64,000 bases of DNA. Source: Terebella lapidaria (Eukaryota; Annelida; Polychaeta; Terebellida; Terebellidae). The DNA lies in contig OX424566.1 of assembly GCA_949152475.1 (NCBI GenBank), positions 33,234,423 through 33,298,422 on the forward strand, written 5' to 3'. Positions 1 to 11,404 of this stretch are shown here, in pieces. Numbering within the stretch: the first letter of the stretch is position 1; the number at the start of each line of letters is the position of its first letter. The translations under genes were made by a program, and so were the position numbers. The notes beneath the pieces were generated by a model that worked only from the letters and a program-made list of their open reading frames with translations, was not told where the DNA came from and did not search any database.

Positions 1-125
1 TATGTTCAAACTCCACTGCAGGATCAGGCGGATGTATTTTGGAGGTTGTAACGGTGCTATATCATCGAATACATTCTAGCCAGTTGGCTTATAACAAAAT
101 TCAGAAAGAGATAAACCAATATTTA

Positions 126-192
126 TCTGCACACAAAACAACAACGTTTGTGATACGAGTCTGCACACAAAACAACAACGTTTGTGATACGA
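126..192. repeat. 34-bp tandem duplication
   Basis: A unit beginning TCTGCACACAAAACAACAAC occurs twice head to tail (126-159 and 160-192). Short CCCGGGA-containing words follow up to about 320, and similar words recur at 5725 and 6055-6140. No gene is visible in 1-578. Confidence 0.8.
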
Positions 193-578
193 CTATCCCG
201 GGACTGCGACTATCCCGGGAATCTCGGTACCACTCTGTCGGGAACGGCTACTATCCAGGGAAGAGTAAACCCCCTCATACGACTAAGTCGGGAAATGCGA
301 CTATGCCGGGAATCGTGATATATGATACCGAAAAATATTGTGAATTGTTCATAGAACTAACATGCAGTTGTAACGTCAGTATTGATAAAATTGAGATATT
401 TTAGGAATACATAAAATAAAAACACAAACATAACCACTTCTTTATTCAAAGATCGTATGTCAAACAAGTCGAACTTGGAAAAAATCTTTTGTATGCTAGT
501 AATTTTCTTGCTCAAATGGGCGAGAAATAGCATGATGATTGGTTTAAGTCACAACCTACTAATTGGAACGTGCTAAAC

Positions 579-2012
579 CAGGGGCCTAGTGCACCAAACC
601 GTCGTAAAACAAGCGTCGGTGGAGTGTCGGTGGCACCTACGTCCGTCGTAGAAACGTATGTCGTGAAATCACCGCCCGTGTGGTGTGTACCAAGCAGTCG
701 CAAATTGATCGTTGGTCCGACGCGTCGGCGTGCCTACCGACGGATCGGTGCATATTTGTATGAGCTTTTGAGTGTCAAGATTATCAGTTTTAACCATTAA
801 ATGCATAGTATATGGATGGCTGATGTTGGAAATACACGTACAGTATAAGTCTGGAAAGGTATTGCGTGGACATTAACGTAGTCCGCTACAAACAAGGAGG
901 TAATGAAAAGTCAAAATTTAAAAGTTATATCTTGAATATTATCTTTTCAAAATAATATATTTTATAGAGTAAATAATCAGCATTCTAATACTGAAAAGAA
1001 AATAGGGGGTCACCGTGCTGGTTTCTTCGACATATTCGATCAAAAATCACGAACATTTACTAAAATGACTTAATTAATAGTATTTTTACACCTTTTTTTC
1101 CCCATAATCACATCTTGCATCTTGTTTTCCAAGAGAACGGATACGGTGACCCCCTATTTTCTTTTCAGTTTTAGGATGCTGATCAGTTACTCTATAAAAT
1201 ATGTCATTTTGAAGCTCTAGATTTTGTTAATACAGTCATTTATGTTGAAAAACTCTTTGACCCCCTCCCCTCACTGTTTGGAGCGGACTACCTTAAATTT
1301 ATGAACATTTACTGTAACCACTCTTGTAGGCACTGCCGCTGCAAACACAAAGCTATTGAAGCCTAAAATAGATCTGTTGACAATGAATGTACATTTTCCC
1401 CTGTGCGATTCCAATATTTTACCGTTATTGTACTTCAGCATTGATTACCACATTATGCATATAATTGCAAAGGATCAAACATAAAATGCCCTTTGGCACA
1501 TAATGAGCAGTGATATCGTCCCTTGTCATAATATAATATGTCATGTACATTGGGTTAGTGTATAAATATATCTAAGTATTTGGAAAAAAATATGGCTATT
1601 TACAGTAAATGATATAGTACAGTTTCATAATTTGAGTCTTCTTCGCGTGCTCAAGCAATATCATAACAGCGCAGTTGTTAGCATAATTATACTGATACTC
1701 TGCAATCATTAAAATTTTGATAACAGCTCGTTCCCAACGCTATCAGAGAGTTATGTGAACATATCGCACAGATAAGAAATATTTCACTCCACTTATATTG
1801 TATGGTACACGATTTCAAAAGCTGTACGACCCATCTACGACTGCTCAGTAGGAGTCGCAGATTTTACGTCCAGTGGACGTTAGTTTTCAACGACCGACAG
1901 CTTGGTGCAAACCAACTTTCACACCGACGCAGAATTCACGACGGACGTTGGTGTTTTTACGACGGACGTTGTCACCGACGCTTCACCGACGGTTTGGTGC
2001 ACTAGGCCCCTG
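579..2012. mobile_element. Non-autonomous DNA transposon with terminal inverted repeats
   Basis: The ends are a perfect inverted repeat of about 26 bp (left starts CAGGGGCCTAGTGCACCAAA; the right end is its reverse complement, ending GGCCCCTG). The sub-terminal 200 bp on both sides are rich in related CCGTCGG/CCGACGG words in inverted orientation. I see no transposase and no clear target-site duplication, so the superfamily is not assigned. A second inverted repeat (878-1291) lies inside it. Confidence 0.7.
878..1291. repeat. Nested long inverted repeat (hairpin/MITE-like)
   Basis: The left arm around 878-894 (AGTCCGCTACAAACA) pairs with 1275-1291. A longer inner stem pairs about 955-1012 with about 1150-1205; both arms contain AAAATAGGGGGTCACCGT or its complement. 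It sits inside the 579-2012 element and probably inserted into it. No coding capacity. Confidence 0.65.
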
Positions 2013-2462
2013 GTCATTTAATAGGTAATTTAATAGGTAATTAGAATATGGGACGAAATTGCGTGTCTACGTCGGCGATTACGCCAACACGATCATATAG
2101 TACGATGTAATGTCGTGCGATAACACAAATCAATAGTTCGACGTTTCTTTCCAATAATCCGGGGTTTATTGGGATGATTAAAGTTCGATGAAGCGATCAC
2201 GGCATTCACACGTAATCCCAGTAATATAGTCCGAAATATTCTCTAGTCCGATATAGTCTTGATTTCTTCTCAATTCACAATATTCGTCTTACTCTCGTTA
2301 TCTGTATTCTTTCGCGTTAAATTTACAAGTCTATTCAGTTCAATGTCCAACTCTTAGAATGTGGAAAAGCGCGGGCCATGTGGTGAGTGTCTGTAATTTT
2401 CCCGCGTAGTGGGGCGAAAGTCCTGTCATGATTCGTTGAATATCATGTGATGTCTGGGGAGG
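2013..2462. other. Non-coding interval, nothing recognised
   Basis: About 450 bp of unique-looking AT-rich sequence between two inverted-repeat elements. I see no exon, RNA gene or repeat that I can name. Confidence 0.5.
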
Positions 2463-3553
2463 CACGGGGGTCAAGCGGACCTGAATTATTCGGAGGAACA
2501 TTGGCGCCCCTGAATTATTGGGAGTGGGGGCGTGATATATTCGGAGGAAAACATGAAAGTAGGTTGCTTAAAAACCGCAAATAACTCGCCTACGATGTGT
2601 GAACAGACAAAGCAATGTCACCATAGAGTATGGGATATAGTTGTGTATATGTTGACACATATATTAGTCAATTAGCTTCACTAGTTTATTCACATTTATT
2701 TTCACCGATTCTGAACACCGATAGAAATGAACCCGCCAGGACTAATAACACATGGATTACTCTGGATATGCGTCAGTAAACACTCAAAAGTACCCTAGCT
2801 CTGAAGTAAGGTGATACTAGAACATCCGCTTACAATTGTAAGGCGTTTTATTTCGATTTGTTCATCCAAGTCATGTCTATTTGTTTTTTTGGCTAGGGCA
2901 TGATTTATCGGGAGGAAGTACATGAATCTTTCGGAGATTCATGAAAAATAAACCTTCCTTCCTGAATACTCCTGTTTCTCCATCAGTGCGTGCCCTGAGG
3001 ATTATGTATTTTTAAAGTGATACACCGAATAGTCTTTCAAACTACAACATAAGTACATTCGCAATGATTTATATATTTTTTTTAAAATATCAATATTGCC
3101 CCTCCCAATTAATCATGCCCCGGCCCAAAAACACTTAAGGTGAAACAGAAACATAATAAAACACCTCACAATCAAAAGCCGATGTTCTAGTACTGCTTCA
3201 CTATTGATATCCTTTGAAGTTGGTGTACTTTTGAGTGTTTATATGTGCAGAACCATAGTACTTCCACATATGATTGGACTCAACGGGTTCATTTATATCA
3301 GTGTTCAGAATCGGTGAACATAATTGTGAATAAACTAGGAAAGCTTGGGAACCTGTATATTGTAAATAAATACATAACTATATCCCATACTCTATGGTGG
3401 CATTGGTTTGTCTGTTCAAACATCATAGTCGAGTTATTTGCGGCTTTTAGCAGCCTACTGTTACGTTTTCCTCCAAAATCTCACGCCCCAACTCCCAATA
3501 ATTCAGGGGCGCCAATGTTCCTCCGAATAATTCAGGTTCGCTTGACCCCCGTG
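2463..3553. mobile_element. Foldback-type element with long imperfect inverted arms
   Basis: The outer ends CACGGGGGTCAAGCG (2463) and CTTGACCCCCGTG (3541-3553) are inverted copies. The inverted similarity runs inward for roughly 400 bp per arm; for example the word around CCATAGAGTATGGGATATAG at about 2621 matches the complement at about 3380-3400. The centre near 3000 is a loop. Words like GAATTATTCGGAGGAA recur in each arm. There is no transposase, so it is a passive foldback or MITE-like element. Confidence 0.75.
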
Positions 3554-4157
3554 GGAGGAGTGGTTAAGTGTCTGGAAATGTTGTGATTGGAGGGAATGAG
3601 GGGTGTGACGTCGTGAGTAGAGTTGTTAACATGTGGAGCGGTGGCGAGGACGGTGTGTGCTGGATGACGCAAGGTAAGTATGGAGTCATGTGATGAATCT
3701 GTGTCGTGTATGTCGAGTGAGAGAACGTGTAAGGGAGGGGTTTTGAGTCATCATAGTCATAAATATTCTACAAATATAATAAGAAATATATAATAAAATA
3801 TAATAAATAGCTTATTCTGTGACACGATTAGAATTCTTCTTCAATACCTTGGCATCGGATTTATGGTGTATTTTACAACATTATCTATGTGATATTTGCT
3901 TTCATTCTACGTATCTTTCATAGTGGAAAACACATGTGTAATTATGGGGTTTATATTGGAAACGGGCGTGGTTACGGCCATGGTGACTTGAAGTGTAGCA
4001 CATGTAAATAGTTAAGATATGGATCACACTTTTCTCTATTATTGTATTCAGAGACAAAATTGACTTACCATATGATAATAAAATTTCGTGGTACTAACTG
4101 GTTACTGGAGCATGTAGGCACCGTAGTGTCGCAGTCCGAGGTGTAATGTCTGGTGAC
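3554..4157. other. Non-coding interval, nothing recognised
   Basis: About 600 bp of AT-rich sequence with no supportable gene, RNA or repeat boundary. Confidence 0.4.
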
Positions 4158-4440
4158 GATTCTGCATTGAGTACAGGTAGGCACATTCGATGGAGAAATT
4201 TTTGCTTTGCCAGGATGAAAACTCCAACTAGATTGCTATAATTTGCCGGTGACAGGATTCTAGCTTCTGGCAAACCTTCAAGAGCTACCAATCCTTTATC
4301 CCCTCGGACACGTACAGAGTAGGCAAGACTAAAAACCGTTTCCAAAACTAGGGCCAACTTATTTTTTTTTTATAAAAATCGGGACGTTCTATGGTGGTAT
4401 TAAAGTCGGCGCATAATTTATTGGCGCGAACATATCTCAT
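4158..4440 (-). repeat. tRNA-derived SINE, diverged copy
   Basis: Read on the minus strand this is a second copy of the SINE at 5733-5997. It shares the A-box-like segment (CCCCTCGGACACG on the plus strand), a tRNA-like middle, a body containing GCTTTGCCAGGATGAAAACT and a T-rich boundary. Its B box is degenerate (GGATTCTAGC on the plus strand). It is not expected to be a tRNA gene. Confidence 0.6.
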
Positions 4441-4710
4441 GAAATCTCGGAACTTACTGACTTGTATTATATGAAATTCAGACAACGTTCGAACAAGCCT
4501 GTGACCAAAGTTGCTGACGTGAATTCGAAGTTTGTTTTTCACACGGAAGACTACTATTTCAATAAATACGATTCTAAATGGGATTTTACCATTGTAACAA
4601 CGAGCGGGAAAGCACACAATCTAAACAGTGGTGAATGCCAATGCAACAGCTCATTAATGCAAAGAAAAATCATTGGTCTGACCAGTGGTGTGCAACGGTC
4701 CGAAAAATAA
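4441..4710 (+). pseudogene. Possible transposase-like fragment with a SWIM-like motif
   Basis: An 82-codon open frame from 4462 contains HNLNSGECQC, which resembles the first half of a SWIM zinc finger (CxCxnCxH) as found in MULE-type transposases. The second half of the motif is not visible in the frame. No other transposase motif is seen nearby. It may be a short relic of a mobile element or chance. Low confidence. Confidence 0.25.
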
Positions 4711-5667
4711 CATCTGATGGCGTTATGCTGTTCAAAAACGGATAGTGGCCACAGTTTGATGTCCCGGAATGGCTGAGAGTATTATTGTATACTTGGGTGA
4801 AAAACTATATGTCACAGGCAGAAAAGGAGACAAAATCATGTGTGATTGTAGTGTATTGTTATCGCTAAACAAATGAATTATTCAATATTCAGCAATATAT
4901 GAATTGAGGATTTGGGGTGTCTAATTTTTGACCAGCTTTGTATCGTGCCCGGCTATGCTCGCGTTGGTCTGGCCTGAGTCCTCTGAGTCAAAATATATAG
5001 CTCAGTCCAGTATATTTAAGGGACAGTCTCAAAGATTCCATGCTTATGGAACAGATTTCAGAAAAATGCCGAAATGTCTGTGCTGGATTGCGCTGTTGAT
5101 AACATAATAATTTGATCATAATATTGATCATAATAAATTTCAACGTACCGCACATAGGCCTAATATATTCCTTAGCAGATGAGCTGAAATACACGTACCC
5201 GTATACCTTACATGTGCAAGCATATATACATATATGTCCACGAGCGAAACATGAAGTTGTCTTCAGTGTATGATCAGATTCAGGATGAATAACTCCCGTG
5301 GATCTTGTGTGATTGTGATTTCTTGAATGCAAAATATTTTCAAGCACGAGTAACAAAACCAATTTTCATTTGTGACCATTGCATTTTCTTTGAGATGGCC
5401 CCTATTCAGATCGGCTGTTCCATTGATTTGTCACAATCCCATACAATATCAAAATGGCAAACTAGAATTCCCATGTTAAAACCCCACAAGGAAATATATT
5501 TACCTAAATATACCGACGAGAACTGCACACGACAGAAAAACAGCCATTGTTTCATAATGGTCATAGTGCCGTTTTCACTTTATATAAATTTCAAATAATA
5601 CAAGTCAGTGAATTCTGAGATATGACGGGATAGGTTCGCGCCAATAAATTATGCGCCGACTTTTTAA
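4711..5667. other. Non-coding interval, nothing recognised
   Basis: AT-rich sequence. Open frames on both strands around 4988-5598 overlap each other, lack recognisable motifs and have no splice or promoter context, so I do not call them genes. Confidence 0.4.
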
Positions 5668-6063
5668 CGCTTCAAATTGTAATATGCAGAGGGTATGGCT
5701 TGCACATAATTTGTTAACGGTTTCCCGGGACGATTCTGCATTGAGTAGGCACATTGGTAGGCACATTCGATGGAAAAAAATTTGCTTTGCCAGAATGAAA
5801 ACTTCAACTAGACTACTATAATTTGCCGGTGACGGGATTCGAAGCCGCCCCTGAGCTTCCTGGCAAACCTTCAAGAGCTACCAGTCCTTTATCCCCTCGG
5901 CCGCGTACAGAGTGGGCAAGATTAAAATTTGTTTAAAAAAACTAGACCTACATTATTTTTTTTTTTTTATAAAACTCGGGAAGCTTATTGTGGTATTAAC
6001 GCTTCAAATTGTGACATGCAGAGGGTATGGCTTGCATATAATTTGTTAACGGTTTCCCGGGAT
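5668..6063. repeat. 65-bp direct repeats flanking a SINE copy
   Basis: The stretch 5668-5732 (TTAACGCTTCAAATTGTAAT at its start) is repeated with few changes at 5998-6063, on either side of the SINE at 5733-5997. This is longer than a normal target-site duplication. It suggests a local duplication or a composite insertion. Confidence 0.65.
5733..5997 (-). repeat. tRNA-derived SINE
   Basis: On the minus strand the head reads like a tRNA: an A-box-like GGCCGAGGGG near 5903-5893 and a B-box-like GGCTTCGAATCC at 5846-5835. The body ends near 5733. A related copy is at 4158-4440. The tRNA-like part resembles Leu/Ser-type tRNAs, but no intact cloverleaf is expected. Confidence 0.65.
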
Positions 6064-6746
6064 TGTCGCAGTCGTTCCCGCGAAACTTTCCGTGATAGTC
6101 TCACGGCCATGAAATTTCCCGGGTAGTCGCAGTCGCGGGATAGTCGTTCGCAAACGTTTTTGCGATGTTTGAGCCATATGTACACCAACCAAGCCTTCCA
6201 AGCCTTGGACTGAAAATTAACATTGGGGTGGATTTACACCTGTTTTTTTATTTTTTGACATATCAGAAATTTGGTGAAAAATTGCGGCATGATAACCAAT
6301 TAAGACACATTTGAGTTGATCTAATTATCTAAAACAATACTGCAGCCAAAAGGCGTGTTTCACTGATAGATGAGTTTGACTTTAATCATCCTCACAGCTG
6401 ATGATTCAGATGTAATCGAGAAATAGTATAAAGTGTTTTTTTTTTCATAATATATTTTTGCGTTTAATTGATGTTCAGTTCAGACTCTTCACTCATGTTG
6501 TCAGTGATTATAAATCACCCCATGTTGTTGAGTGCTAAAATATTGACTGTCAATTTGTTTTGTATATAGAATCAGCTTGTGAAACCTTTGCTATACGAAC
6601 TACTGGCTGTAACGTTAAATGTATCTGGCTGCAAAATGAGATATAAACATAAATGTGTATCTGGTGATGTGTCTTGAATTCTTACCGAGTTAAATATCAT
6701 TAAATGTAGAACAACTTTCGCCGAGATCTGCCAATCTATCTAACAG
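6064..6746. other. Presumed first-intron/upstream region of lectin gene 1
   Basis: AT-rich. It starts with CCCGGGA-type repeat words. A first exon with a signal peptide is expected upstream of the acceptor at 6746 by analogy with lectin gene 2. I could not find one. Confidence 0.35.
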
Positions 6747-6929
6747 GTTCTTGTCCTGGGAGCATGCAGAGTTATGGAGGTAACTGCTACGACCTGGTCC
6801 AGGAGAGAATGTCTTATGACGACGCCCAGGCAGCCTGTAGTTCCTTCTGTGCAGACGGACACATCGTGGAGATAAATGACGCAGATGAATTCCAGTTCGT
6901 TCGTTATATGTTCGCAAATGCAAACACTG
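6747..6929 (+). CDS. C-type lectin gene 1, first half of the lectin domain (exon 2)
   Basis: This exon lies between an acceptor (CTATCTAACAG, ending 6746) and a donor GTGTGT at 6930. It is 183 nt with phase 1 on both sides, exactly like exon 2 of the paralogue at 48355-48537. It encodes the N-terminal half of a C-type lectin domain: CPGSMQSYGGNCYDLV, then YDDAQAACSSFC, then HIVEINDADEFQFV, which are the usual first Cys pair, helix 1 and beta-strand motifs. A downstream donor (GTAAAT at 6940) is a possible alternative. The product is predicted to be secreted and to bind sugars or serve in innate recognition. That role is family knowledge, not shown here. No signal-peptide exon is found, so the gene may be incomplete. 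Confidence 0.8.
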
Positions 6930-7756
6930 GTGTGTATGGGTAAATTTGTATTCATTTTATTAGGTTGACACATGATGTAACGAGATGATGATGAGTATAC
7001 ACTGTATAAGTGTGGTTACCATTTCCTACCTTTAACTAAAATACAATGGAACCACAAACGAATGGAATAGTAGTAAATCGAATATGTTTCCGGACCTCAT
7101 TGCTCAAGTTTATACAAATCCATAATTTTAATCAGAACACACGTAGATGGTTTCTGGGAAGACGGGCAATTGTTATTTAGAAACACATACATGCATGTGA
7201 TACTCTCATACCCGCATACTCGTTCTCATACCCGGCTGCTTTCAAAGAAAATTCATTTCTGTCAATATGTTTAAAAATCAAGATGGCTGACTTGTGCATA
7301 CCAACGACTCAAAAGCACCCCAAGCTTTACACGTCACAAACTAGGAGTCTTTTGCATAAATTAGAGGAAGTTTCTGAACATATTTTAGGAAAATGACCAT
7401 CGAAGTCCGAAATTGGCTACATTCTGGCAACGACATTACAAAATTAGAACAGTTGACGACGGACAGAAGAACATACGGGCGACGGACGCAACCGCACTAT
7501 ATTATCGGACCAGATGTCTGGTAACCTAGGAACAAAACGAACACAAAAACATCATCAATGTTGCCAATATCACCCTGTCATGGCCAAGACATGTTTTTGT
7601 TTCCATTCTATATATATTTGTTCTCTACATTTCTCTTCCACTGTATTTATATGAAATACCGTACGATTTACAATATAATCCGATACTGAGCAATTTCGCA
7701 AACATCTCACACCAGTTATTGACTATGTGACTAATGTAACATTTTAATTATTTCAG

Positions 7757-7880
7757 TCACGGTTGTTATTCAAGCACAATTATTACCGATCACAAGGACG
7801 CTAAGCAGACAATCATAACTGTTTATGGCTGTGTGAATGAGTGCTGCCCCAATTCCAAACGGAGTACTATATACTGTTAT
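7757..7880 (+). CDS. Possible additional Cys-rich exon in lectin gene 1
   Basis: After a good pyrimidine-rich acceptor (TTAATTATTTCAG) there is an open stretch reading HGCYSS..., with YGCVNECCPN further on and five cysteines within about 40 residues. Its phase would fit the alternative donor at 6940 of the upstream exon. I do not recognise the domain, and the paralogue at 48-50 kb has no counterpart. It could be an alternative terminal exon or a chance open frame next to the repeat that begins near 7890. Confidence 0.25.
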
Positions 7881-8524
7881 TTTCATTTGAATGAAAACCG
7901 GACCCATGGTCCGAAAACCTATTGCCATGGCGTTGCCTTCGTCGTCCGTCCGTCCGTCGCCCGTAAAAAAAATTATCTTCGAATCTTATTTTATCTTTAA
8001 AGTTTACGGTCGAATCTTTCTGAAATTTTGCACAAGAATGCCTAAGAATATTTTGAGAGGGAGATATGTTTAGTTTTTTGTTTATTTTCGCGATTGTTCC
8101 AAATTGGTGAGCATTTTTGACGAAGAATGACCCTTTTCGGACTTTGACGGTCATTTTCTCAAAATCTGTTCAGTCACTTCTTATTGTTGCATAACATTCC
8201 TCATATGTACCCCTGTGATGTAAATAAGTTTCATTGCCCTTGAATCGTTCGAAGTGGGCCATTTTGGCCCCAAACTCGGCCCAAAAGGGACTTTCCCATG
8301 TTAAATTCTCCTATGCTTTATAATAGAACAAATTTTTCCAAATATCTCAGTTAATATTGAGATTGGAGATTAAGAATCAATTGTGGACATATAGGAATTG
8401 ATATATGCTGAATATTCTAGCGACCTTGAATTTGACCTTTGACCTATTTTTTCATCAAAAATGGCCGTCATGCTGAAAAAAATAGGTCAATTTTGAACTT
8501 TGACGGTCGTTTTCTCAAAATCGG

Positions 8525-9240
8525 TACCTAGTAGCATGCCGATGAAAGTGCTTCTCATTTAGTCTATTATGAATAGTTTCCATTGAATTCGAACGAATGT
8601 TACAGATACAATCAATGGGTTTCGAGATATTGAATCAAATAGGCACTCCTTCCGTAAATTGCCGAAGATTTTGATCACAATTTTAGTATGGGTCACGTGG
8701 TCGGTGACGTCAGTTGAGGCAGAACTGAAAGTACATGTAGCCAGCAAGGTAAACTGCATGTCGCTTAATCATTCCCCTGATGTATGTTTGACAAATCAAG
8801 TGAAAGGGTAAGATGGCAGGAATACGGCATTCCTTGTATTGATATTTAGAATCAGTACTATTTATTCACCCGGAACGGAGGTTTGTTTAACTGTAAGATG
8901 TCCAGTATTTGCTGGTTTTTGCGTGTTCCTTTTGAATCGAATTCATTTTGGAGTGATTTTCCATCTTTGAGCTGGCCACCAAATTACGTATTATACGTTT
9001 TTGGCGAGATATCAAAGCACATTTCGCCTCAACTGACAACACGATTACGGAAACTGCCGAAGCTAGTTTTTTCATCGGCATGAGAAGGCGACTGTAATAC
9101 TGGCTCAATTTACTCGATTACATGTCGCTGTTATTAACTACCAATTACCGCGAATATCTTTTTTATAACTAAATGTTCACAATGTCTTTATCTGAACAGG
9201 AATAAAACAACATTATTATGGTACCTTGCGACTATGACTT
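8525..9240 (+). repeat. 0.7-kb interspersed repeat Y, uninterrupted copy
   Basis: The copy runs from about CCTAGTAGCATGCCGATGAA to about GGTACCTTGCGACTATGACT. A second copy is present as 11405-11669 plus 37235-37690, split by the retroelement nest. The uninterrupted copy shows the empty target: CTGATGTATGTTTGAC around 8777-8792. No ORF with recognisable motifs; unclassified. Confidence 0.75.
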
Positions 9241-9469
9241 TAATTTTTTTTCTTCTTGATGCATAACACTCCTCATATCTATCCCTGTGACGTGTATAAG
9301 TTTCTCTGCCTTTGAATCGCTAGAAGTGGGCCATTTTGGGCCCAAAGTTGGCCGAAATGAGACTTTCGCATGTTGAATTCTCCTATGCTTTATAATGGGG
9401 CACATTTTTCCAAATATCTCACTTAATATTGAGATTAGAGACTATGAATCAAGTCTGGACATATAGGAA

Positions 9470-10340
9470 ATGCTGAATATTCTCATGACCTGTTTTGACC
9501 TTTCACCTAATTTTCAAGGTCACAGGACAAATGGCTGATATCTCGCTTATTGTTGATTTTACAGTTTAGGAATCAATTGTGAACATATAGGAAATGATAT
9601 GTACAGATTATTCTCGCTACCTTGAATTTGACCTCTGACCTGAATTTCAAGGTCACAGGACAAAATGACTAATATCTCGTCTATTATCGACGTTACAGCT
9701 TAGGAATTAATTGTAAACTTATAGAAAATGATATGTTCTGAATATTTCCATGACCTTGAATTCGACCTTTGACCTCATTTTCAAGGTTAAAGGACATAAT
9801 GGCTAATATCTTGCTTCTCTATTGACTATATAGCTTGGGAATCAGTTGTGGACATGATGAAAATGGTATACACTGAATATTTTGATGAGTTTGAGTTTGA
9901 CCTCGACTGTATTTTCAAGGTCAGAGCACAAAATGGCTAATATCTCAATTATTATCAATTTTACAGCTTAGTAATCCATAGTGAACATATAGGAAATGAT
10001 ATATGCTGAATATTTTGGTGACCTTGAATTTGACCTTTGACCTCATTTTTTCAAGGTCATTGGCACAAAATGGCTAATATCTCGCTGATTATCGACTTTA
10101 CAACTTAGAAATCAATCAAGGACATATGGGAAATGATATATTATGCCGAATATTCTGATGACATTGAATTTGACCTTTGACCTCATTTTCAAGGTCATTC
10201 GCTCAAAATGGCTAATATCTCACTTATTATCGATTTTACAGCTTAGAAATCGATTGTGGACATATAGGAAATGATATACCGGTATGGTGAAAATTCTGGT
10301 GACTGAATTTGACCTTCAACCTCATTTTCAAGGTCGGAGT
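9470..10340 (+). repeat. Tandem array (~135-bp units) with nuclear-receptor-like sites
   Basis: About seven diverged units, 130-140 bp each, recognised by CATTTTCAAGGTC at about 9500, 9640, 9770, 9905, 10040, 10180 and 10320. Many units contain a direct repeat of AGGTCA with 1-bp spacing on the minus strand (for example TGACCTTTGACCT at 10031-10043 and 10171-10183, TGACCTCTGACCT at 9629-9641) and a TCAAGGTCA word. Such words match DR1 and ERR/SF-1-type half sites by consensus. Whether they work as enhancers is not known. Confidence 0.7.
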
Positions 10341-10418
10341 ACAGGTCATATATCACCTGCTGTGTCAAAACATGAAATTGTCCGGTAACCTATTTCAGCC
10401 CTTGGGCTGATTTTTTCA

Positions 10419-10719
10419 TTTCAAATGTCATTTGAAGCCCGCCTACCGTGATTTTCATTTGAAGCCCAGTTTTCCTTTCAAATGTCATTTGACGCCTGCG
10501 TTTTATGTTCAAACGTATTTGAGATTCATACGTTGGAGCCAAGCCCAAAAAAACGTGGCGTTGTTATCTGTTCACCGCATATATGGCTTATTTTGTCTTG
10601 TTTTGTTCAATAAACAGAATAAAAATATACTCCTACATCGAATAAAACTTGGTTGATCGGTTTTATTCGCTAGCGCTCGGGCTTTAAATGGTCCCTGTCG
10701 GGCTTCAAATAGATGAAAT
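10419..10719. repeat. Small inverted-repeat element
   Basis: The left end ATTTCAAATGTCATTTGAAG (10419) pairs with the right end CTTCAAATAGATGAAAT (10703-10719). The 300-bp interior has no gene. It lies between the long repeat and exon 3 of lectin gene 1. Confidence 0.5.
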
Positions 10720-10881
10720 AAGTCTTGAGGTGACTTACTACAATATGTCTGAGTTCATATTGTAGTATTGAATTCGTGTAACTAAATACACAAGATAGTA
10801 ATTTTGATCCCGTGTATGATTTTTGATCGTGTGCATGATTATCATATGGTCCTCGGTAATTCCTTCATTTAATAACTGTAG

Positions 10882-11120
10882 GAACAAGAACGTGTCGCCT
10901 TGGTGCCGTACGTTCCCCGAATGCAGGACGTTATGATTTCCGACTGCCGAGCACTGGTGAGCCGGTACCATACACGAACTGGAGATCCGGCCAACCCTAC
11001 AGAGGCTGCGACGACTGTGACTGTGCATACATGAGCAGGAACTACGACTATAAGTGGGATGATGATTCATGTGCATCACAAATGACTTTCATATGTGAAT
11101 ATGAAGTGTCCACGGAATGA
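10882..11120 (+). CDS. C-type lectin gene 1, second half of the lectin domain and stop (last exon)
   Basis: An acceptor TAACTGTAG ends at 10881. The first two bases complete a phase-1 codon from the exon at 6747-6929. Then 78 codons run to TGA at 11118-11120. The product shows CRLGAVRS, then EPVPYTNWRSGQPY, then CDDCDCAYM, KWDDDSC and FICEY, the second half of a C-type lectin fold. QPY stands where QPD/EPN sugar-binding motifs usually lie, so sugar preference cannot be read off. WDDDSC corresponds to the WND calcium-site segment. An AATAAA at about 11317-11322 is a plausible polyadenylation signal. The intron from 6930 to 10881 is swollen by repeats. Confidence 0.85.
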
Positions 11121-11404
11121 GCGTATCTTGAAAATGAATAGTCAAACGAGTCTATGTGTTTCGTTGTATTTTCACGTGTAGCGTTCCATGACTTATTATC
11201 CTTTCTACTTTGCAAGAATCCTTCAAGTTTCAATCTTTTTTTTATTTCCCTGGTCAGACAAGTGTACAAGTGTGTGCTGTTTATCTTTACCTACAGACGC
11301 CCAGATAGAACATGGAAATAAAAACAGTAAACTATTCGTCAATTGATCAAATTATTTGTTCAATATATTAAACTGTTCACTCGATTCAATAAACCGTTCA
11401 ATAT

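Larger units (their letters stand above)
7890..10416 (+). repeat. Long interspersed repeat carrying AGGTCA-rich tandem units
   Basis: It starts near GGTCCGAAAACCTATTGCCA (7908) and ends near TGTCCGGTAACCTATTTCAG (10378-10397). Related pieces occur at 39770-40330 (minus) and 56750-57180 (plus). A block of about 400 bp (8185-8520) is partly repeated at 9260-9530, on either side of the inserted repeat at 8525-9240. The distal 0.9 kb is a tandem array (see 9470-10340). It lies in the second intron of lectin gene 1. No coding capacity; class unknown. Confidence 0.65.

Noticed and set aside
39-404. 121-codon frame at the window start
   Set aside because: It runs through a 34-bp tandem duplication and CCCGGGA-type repeat words; no motif.
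3245-3586. 113-codon frame
   Set aside because: It lies in one arm of the foldback element and is non-coding repeat sequence.
5733-5997. tRNA gene on the minus strand
   Set aside because: Only A- and B-box-like blocks with a non-tRNA body, and a second diverged copy at 4158-4440. A SINE explains it better.
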